64,000 nt of DNA. Source: Bacillota bacterium (GTDB taxonomy: Bacteria > Bacillota > Clostridia > Acetivibrionales > JAEZXR01). Shown in pieces: positions 60,035-64,000 of the stretch; the stretch's first letter is position 1, and each line of letters starts with the position of its first letter. Under the pieces are notes generated by a model, which saw only the letters and a program-made list of their open reading frames with translations, ran no database searches and was not told the DNA's origin. The translations under genes were made by a program, and so were the position numbers. The stretch lies in assembly GCA_023419605.1 (NCBI GenBank), contig JAEZXR010000138.1, forward strand, positions 1 to 64,000, read 5' to 3'.

Positions 60035-61720
60035 TCATTGTTCTCTGATTCTCATAAAGGCTGCATTTTCACTGATTGGCTTACTGAACAAATATCCTTG
60101 TATCTTATTGCACTTGTGTTTCACCAGATAATCCATCTGTTCCTGTGTCTCCACTCCTTCCGCTATCACACACAAATCCATGCTTTTACCGATTTTTACA
60201 ATCAAATTTGTCAAAGACTTGTTTTTCTCATCATTATGGATGGTATCGATAAAGGATTTATCGATTTTCAGAGTAGTTATCGGCAGCTGCTTTAAATAAT
60301 TTAAGGAGGAATATCCCTTACCGAAGTCATCTAGGGCAATTTTTACGCCTTTTTCCCGCAGCAGCTTTAACTTTCCGGCAATGGTCTCATAGGATTCCAT
60401 AAGGATGGATTCGGTAATCTCCAGTTCAATCTGCTTCGGGTTCAGCTTCATGGATGCAAGCGTCTCCATCACCATATCCACAAAATCCTCCTGCAGTAAT
60501 TGCAGCATGGATATATTAATGGATATATTAAGCTCCGTATGCCCTTCCTGATGAAGTCTTTTTAAAAAAAGACAGGCATTTCTAAAAACCCATTCCCCGA
60601 TAGGGACGATTAAATGCGTATCCTCTGCTATACCGATAAACTTCTGTGGGGATATAAAGCCCCATTCGGAATTTCTCCATCGGATCAACGCTTCAAACCC
60701 GGAAATTTTATTTGTATTAATATCCAGCTGCGGCTGGTAATACAGCTCAAACTCATTATTCTCCAAGGCCATCCGAAGATACTTCTCGATGTACATTCTT
60801 TCCGTAACCGCTTCATTCATAGGTTCATTGTAGACAACAATCCTGTTTCTTCCCGTCTCTTTTGCTTTGTATACGGCAATATCCGCATTTTTCAGCAATT
60901 CATCCATACTAACCCCATGGTCCGGATATATGGATATACCAATGCTTACGGTCGTGAACAGGCTGCTCTTGCCCACTTCAAAGCGAGCCTTAAATTCCTT
61001 CAGAATTTTGACCGCCAGCCTCTCAATCTCCTCTATTCCTTTAAAGCTTTCCATAAGTACGATAAACTCATCGCCACCCAGCTTGAAAACAGAGCAGCTG
61101 CATTCCTGAAGATGAAGAAGCCTTTCACTTGCCTTCACCAGAAGCTGGTCTCCGAAAGTGTGTCCCAGGGTGTCATTTACGTATTTGAAATTATCGATAT
61201 CAATAAAAAGCAGCGCGCAGCGCAGATCCTTTTTTTCACTCATTAGCACAGCCAGTCTTTCATTCAATGACCGACGGTTGCATAATCCTGTCAGCTGGTC
61301 ATGGTATGCAAGGTGATGCAGCCTTTGTTCGTACGCTTTCAGCTCTGCGTGCGCGGATTGGATCTCATGGTTGGCGGATGCCAGGCTCCCATAGCTTTTC
61401 ACCAGTTCCTGCTCTGCAGTTTTTATTCTTTTAAGCGCAGTAAAAGCCATGGTAAAAATAAACACCCCTGTAGCGCTAACATACAGCCATCCTTTCACCA
61501 TACTGATAAGCGTCATTGTTTCCTTGTCATTGACGAAAAACGCAAGAACTTTATCGGATAATAAAATCCATATTGCACCTACAACAAGATAAATCACTGC
61601 GATTTTTAGTGAAACCTTTCCTGTTTCACCCTGACCGATACGGAAGAAACCGTGGGAGAGCCTTTCCAATGAACGCACATCTTCCATCCTGCCTTCATTG
61701 TATGTGTTTTTTCCGACCAT
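60035..61720 (-). CDS. membrane GGDEF-EAL c-di-GMP enzyme
   Basis: This 561-residue protein has two transmembrane helices (about 38-58 and 75-97) and a coiled linker. A GGDEF domain with intact LGGDEF (diguanylate cyclase, about 135-295) and an EAL domain with intact EALIRW (c-di-GMP phosphodiesterase, about 305-555) follow. Further EAL residues (ELEITES, LDDFGKGYSSL, KIDKSFI, AEGVET) are present, so phosphodiesterase activity is likely and cyclase activity possible. There is no large extracellular domain, so it may sense the membrane or receive signals through partners. GGAG lies about 7 bases before the ATG. The stand-alone receiver (61790) lies upstream on the same strand. Confidence 0.92.
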   Translation of the reverse strand: MVGKNTYNEGRMEDVRSLERLSHGFFRIGQGETGKVSLKIAVIYLVVGAIWILLSDKVLAFFVNDKETMTLISMVKGWLYVSATGVFIFTMAFTALKRIKTAEQELVKSYGSLASANHEIQSAHAELKAYEQRLHHLAYHDQLTGLCNRRSLNERLAVLMSEKKDLRCALLFIDIDNFKYVNDTLGHTFGDQLLVKASERLLHLQECSCSVFKLGGDEFIVLMESFKGIEEIERLAVKILKEFKARFEVGKSSLFTTVSIGISIYPDHGVSMDELLKNADIAVYKAKETGRNRIVVYNEPMNEAVTERMYIEKYLRMALENNEFELYYQPQLDINTNKISGFEALIRWRNSEWGFISPQKFIGIAEDTHLIVPIGEWVFRNACLFLKRLHQEGHTELNISINISMLQLLQEDFVDMVMETLASMKLNPKQIELEITESILMESYETIAGKLKLLREKGVKIALDDFGKGYSSLNYLKQLPITTLKIDKSFIDTIHNDEKNKSLTNLIVKIGKSMDLCVIAEGVETQEQMDYLVKHKCNKIQGYLFSKPISENAAFMRIREQ

Positions 61721-61789
61721 TTTGTTTCTCCATCCCCTTCACTTGTCCCTCAGGACTTCCATCCAGCTAACCTTTGTATTATTTAAATG

Positions 61790-62155
61790 CTACAGCATAT
61801 TTTTCACGAGCTTCCGCAACTCAGGCAAATTCTCTTTGGCTATGTAAGCGCAGCACCCATTTTCGAAGGCTCGATTGATATCTTCCTTTGCAATATCTTC
61901 AGAGACAATAATAAAGGGAATACTTCCGTCTACACTGTTTCTTATGGCAAGAGCCTGCAAGGCGCTGAAATTCGGCATGGAATTATCACTTACGATGATA
62001 TCCCAAGGACTTTCGTGAAGCGCTTGCAGCATTGCTTTTTCGCTTGCAACTCTCCGGTGTTCGACTATAAACCCTGCCTTTCTGATCTCTCTAATATTCA
62101 AATCCGCAGAATAAACGGAATCTTCTATTATAAGTACCGAAATTTGCTTCATCAT
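61790..62155 (-). CDS. stand-alone response-regulator receiver domain
   Basis: This 121-residue CheY-like protein has an acidic pair in LIIEDS, phosphoacceptor D57 in IIVSDNSMP and a lysine in YIAKENLPEL. It has no output domain, so it probably works by binding partners or as a phosphate relay. It lies 69 bp before the GGDEF-EAL gene on the same strand, and could regulate it. The gene is preceded by AGGTGGTG next to a double ATG. Confidence 0.85.
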   Translation of the reverse strand: MMKQISVLIIEDSVYSADLNIREIRKAGFIVEHRRVASEKAMLQALHESPWDIIVSDNSMPNFSALQALAIRNSVDGSIPFIIVSEDIAKEDINRAFENGCCAYIAKENLPELRKLVKNML

Positions 62156-62195
62156 TCACCACCTGCCGGCTTTTATAAATTCACTGCTACAAATA

Positions 62196-62239
62196 AAGGA
62201 TAACTTTGTACTGTAATTTAATAGTACAAAATTATCCTT
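62196..62239 (-). terminator. hairpin terminator behind the fourth AraC-type regulator
   Basis: AAGGATAA-TTTGTACT pairs with AGTACAAA-TTATCCTT, followed by TATTTGT on the minus strand. The T tract is weak but the stem is long. Confidence 0.6.
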
Positions 62240-62297
62240 CAGAGAAGAATGAAAAATTGTAAGTTCATACCCGGAAAAATTTCGGTTTTTATAGACT

Positions 62298-63401
62298 TTA
62301 GTCCTTCCCGGCATTCATCTGTCGAAACTCCGTAGGTGAGCAGCCTGTATATTTCTTAAAAAGTTTGCTGAAGTATTCGATATCCTTAAATCCAAGTTTT
62401 TCGGCGATTTCATAGGCCCTTAGATTCTCTTCCTGAATCAGCTGCTTGGCCCTTTCCATTTTTACCAGTGTGAGATAATTTACAAAGGATATTCCTGTTT
62501 TTTGCTTGAAAACCTCGCTTATGTACGTCTTGTTCATAAACAGCGCCTCTGCAACGATTTTTAACGATAATTCACTCTCTACATTTTCTATCACATAGCT
62601 ACAAACCGATCTCACAATTCCTCCGCTTTGCATACCGCATTGGAGTGTATTCAGAAGGGTAATGATTTCTTGAACGGCTGCTATAAAAGCAGTTTTTATG
62701 GAATCAAACCGGTCACATTGAGAGAAGTCAATATTTATGAACCGATCCGTAGTAACAAACTTATCCAGCCATTTGCAGCTTTCCAGAACCCCGTTTACCA
62801 TTTCCAGCATTCCATTTTTAAGGACACTTTGCACTTTTATCAAATCATGGTTTACATTTGCCCCTATGATATCAACAATCTCTTCTGCGGCGCCAAGGGC
62901 CTTTCCATCCCCTTCACATATAAGCGCAGTAAGCCGTTTGATATCCGCCGCCGGAAAGAAAACTCCCACCTTTTCATCCACTGTTTCCTCTAACTTTTTT
63001 ATCCTGTCTTCTTCCTTCCTTCTACTTACGATAAACTGCCCGGCTCTTTGCAGTAATTGATTCAGCTCATGTTCATCCACGGGCTTTGTCATGTAGTCGA
63101 AGGCCCCCAGGATCAGTCCCTGCCTTGCAAAACTAAATTCGGTAAAATCACTCAATAATACAACGCACGCGCACAAATTTTTTTCCACGATTTTACGCAG
63201 CAGCTCGATCCCATCGATTTTAGGCATTTTGATATCGGTTATAACAAGATCTACCGGGTTTTTCTCCAGCTTTACCAATGCCTCATATCCATTTTTTGCT
63301 TCATCGAAAACCATAAAACCGGTTTTCTCACCCCAAAGCGGCAGCCGTTTTATTTCCCGCCTTGTTATCTCCATGTCGTCCACTATCATTACCGTAAGCA
63401 C
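62298..63401 (-). CDS. YesN-like response regulator with AraC domain (fourth)
   Basis: This 367-residue regulator has a receiver (MIVDDMEITRREI, phosphoacceptor D56 in VITDIKMPKIDG, lysine in YMTKPVDE). A middle region leads to a C-terminal AraC module (LKIVAEALFMNKTYISEVFK, then a second helix pair ending KYTGCSPTEFRQMN). It is smaller than the other three YesN proteins here. The start is GTG with GGGGGG 5 bases upstream. It follows a histidine kinase gene by 32 bp, and that gene is cut by the window end, so the two form a pair. The target genes are not in view. Confidence 0.85.
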   Translation of the reverse strand: MLTVMIVDDMEITRREIKRLPLWGEKTGFMVFDEAKNGYEALVKLEKNPVDLVITDIKMPKIDGIELLRKIVEKNLCACVVLLSDFTEFSFARQGLILGAFDYMTKPVDEHELNQLLQRAGQFIVSRRKEEDRIKKLEETVDEKVGVFFPAADIKRLTALICEGDGKALGAAEEIVDIIGANVNHDLIKVQSVLKNGMLEMVNGVLESCKWLDKFVTTDRFINIDFSQCDRFDSIKTAFIAAVQEIITLLNTLQCGMQSGGIVRSVCSYVIENVESELSLKIVAEALFMNKTYISEVFKQKTGISFVNYLTLVKMERAKQLIQEENLRAYEIAEKLGFKDIEYFSKLFKKYTGCSPTEFRQMNAGKD

Positions 63402-63433
63402 AACAGCCCCCCCTTTACGTTAACTATCCGTTA

Positions 63434-64000
63434 CTATGTCAAAGGCAATGTAAAATACACGGTGGCTCCTACATTCAGCTTGCCTTCGATCCAAGCTCTT
63501 CCCCCATGTTTCTGTATGATTTTTTTAACGGTTACAAGTCCAATACCGCTTCCTTCAAACTCGTCACTGGTATGGAGACGCTGGAATATGCCAAAAAGCT
63601 TTCCGGAATACTCCATATCAAAACCGACTCCATTGTCCTTGGCATAAAAGATATATTCACCCGCTGTAATCATACAGCCGATGCTAATAAGGGCCGTACT
63701 CCTGCCTTTCGTAAACTTGAAGGCGTTGGAAAATACATTGTAGACCACTTGCCGCAGCATCACTCGATCTGCCGTCACTTTAGGCAAACCGGTCTCGATT
63801 TTAAGCTCCAGATCCCGCCCCGGACAGGTGGATTTCAGTTCATTGAATATGGATACAAACATCTCCTCGGTATTGATCTCCTCCATGCACAAAGCGGACC
63901 TTGAGGTAGTGGAATACTGTAACACCTTGTTAATCATGTCAATCATGTCTTTGCATATATTTCGTATATTCAGGAGCATTTCTGCCGCTTCTTCCCCAAG
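63434..64000 (-). CDS. sensor histidine kinase, partial (C-terminal part only)
   Basis: The frame is open to the window edge (the last codons read LGEEAAEMLL), so the N-terminus and probably the phosphorylated histidine region lie outside. The visible part holds the ATPase domain, with N box QVVYNVFSNAFKFTKG, DNGVGFDMEYSGKLFGIFQR, then EGSGIGLVTVKKIIQKHGGR. This is the HATPase_c type found in bacteriophytochrome- and hybrid-like kinases rather than the YesM type. It pairs with the AraC-type regulator that follows on the same strand. Confidence 0.85.
   Translation of the reverse strand, partial: LGEEAAEMLLNIRNICKDMIDMINKVLQYSTTSRSALCMEEINTEEMFVSIFNELKSTCPGRDLELKIETGLPKVTADRVMLRQVVYNVFSNAFKFTKGRSTALISIGCMITAGEYIFYAKDNGVGFDMEYSGKLFGIFQRLHTSDEFEGSGIGLVTVKKIIQKHGGRAWIEGKLNVGATVYFTLPLT

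Overview
The window looks like a chromosome segment of an endospore-forming, anaerobic, Gram-positive bacterium of the class Clostridia. Evidence is strong GGAGG-type ribosome binding sites, lipoprotein-type sugar-binding proteins, YesM/YesN two-component pairs, LplB/LplC-type permeases, a T-box leader before a methionyl-tRNA synthetase, two very short Spo0E-like genes and an AnfO-like gene. The species cannot be named from the sequence alone. No rRNA, tRNA, CRISPR array or intact insertion sequence was seen.

Region 1 (about 0.2-20 kb) is a glycan-use locus. On the minus strand run lplB, lplC and a sugar-binding lipoprotein, then GH59 (galactocerebrosidase-type beta-galactosidase), GH2 (beta-glucuronidase-type) and GH94 (phosphorylase). 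GH110 (alpha-1,3-galactosidase-type) follows after a break. A divergent yesM-yesN pair sits next to the transporter. A 1262-residue secreted protein (IPT/TIG-like region, pectate-lyase-type beta-helix, three tandem LamG-like repeats) lies beside it. The block from GH94 to yesN is bracketed by diverged direct repeats of about 230 bp, each holding the 3' end of the LamG gene, its terminator and a promoter element. This suggests a cassette inserted between the LamG gene and GH110.

Region 2 (20-41 kb) is a second glycan locus, all on the minus strand: sugar-binding protein plus yesM-yesN, a second lplB-lplC-binding-protein transporter, a heparinase II/III-like protein, a GH31 glycosidase, and a three-part sensor (periplasmic sugar-binding protein, YesM kinase, YesN regulator), then a chemoreceptor. 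A 40-bp promoter element, aligned without gaps and set 19-20 bp upstream of a -10-like hexamer, precedes GH110, GH31, the second transporter and the binding-protein/yesMN operon. It links the two loci into one putative regulon and appears to be the most novel signal in the window.

Region 3 (41-48 kb) is mostly housekeeping: an orphan 127-residue protein, ClpP, a short AraC-type regulator, an SPL-like radical SAM protein, T-box-controlled MetRS, and a rhomboid protease with a TPR-like tail.

Region 4 (48-54 kb) is a molybdate operon, modA-modB-modC-anfO-like-unknown, with a divergent excisionase-HTH/periplasmic-binding-like regulator. A three-tier hairpin lies in front of modA, and two MITE-like palindromes are inserted between the mod genes.

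Region 5 (54-64 kb) holds an LRR protein, two Spo0E-like genes, a decayed zinc-ribbon gene, an HDOD protein, a DUF1646 transporter with a candidate Na+-I (DUF1646) riboswitch, a GGDEF-EAL protein, a stand-alone receiver, a YesN-type regulator and a histidine kinase cut by the window edge. Three large palindromes (about 19.9, 27.3 and 47.9 kb), two of them clearly homologous with compensating stem changes, form an unexplained repeat family.
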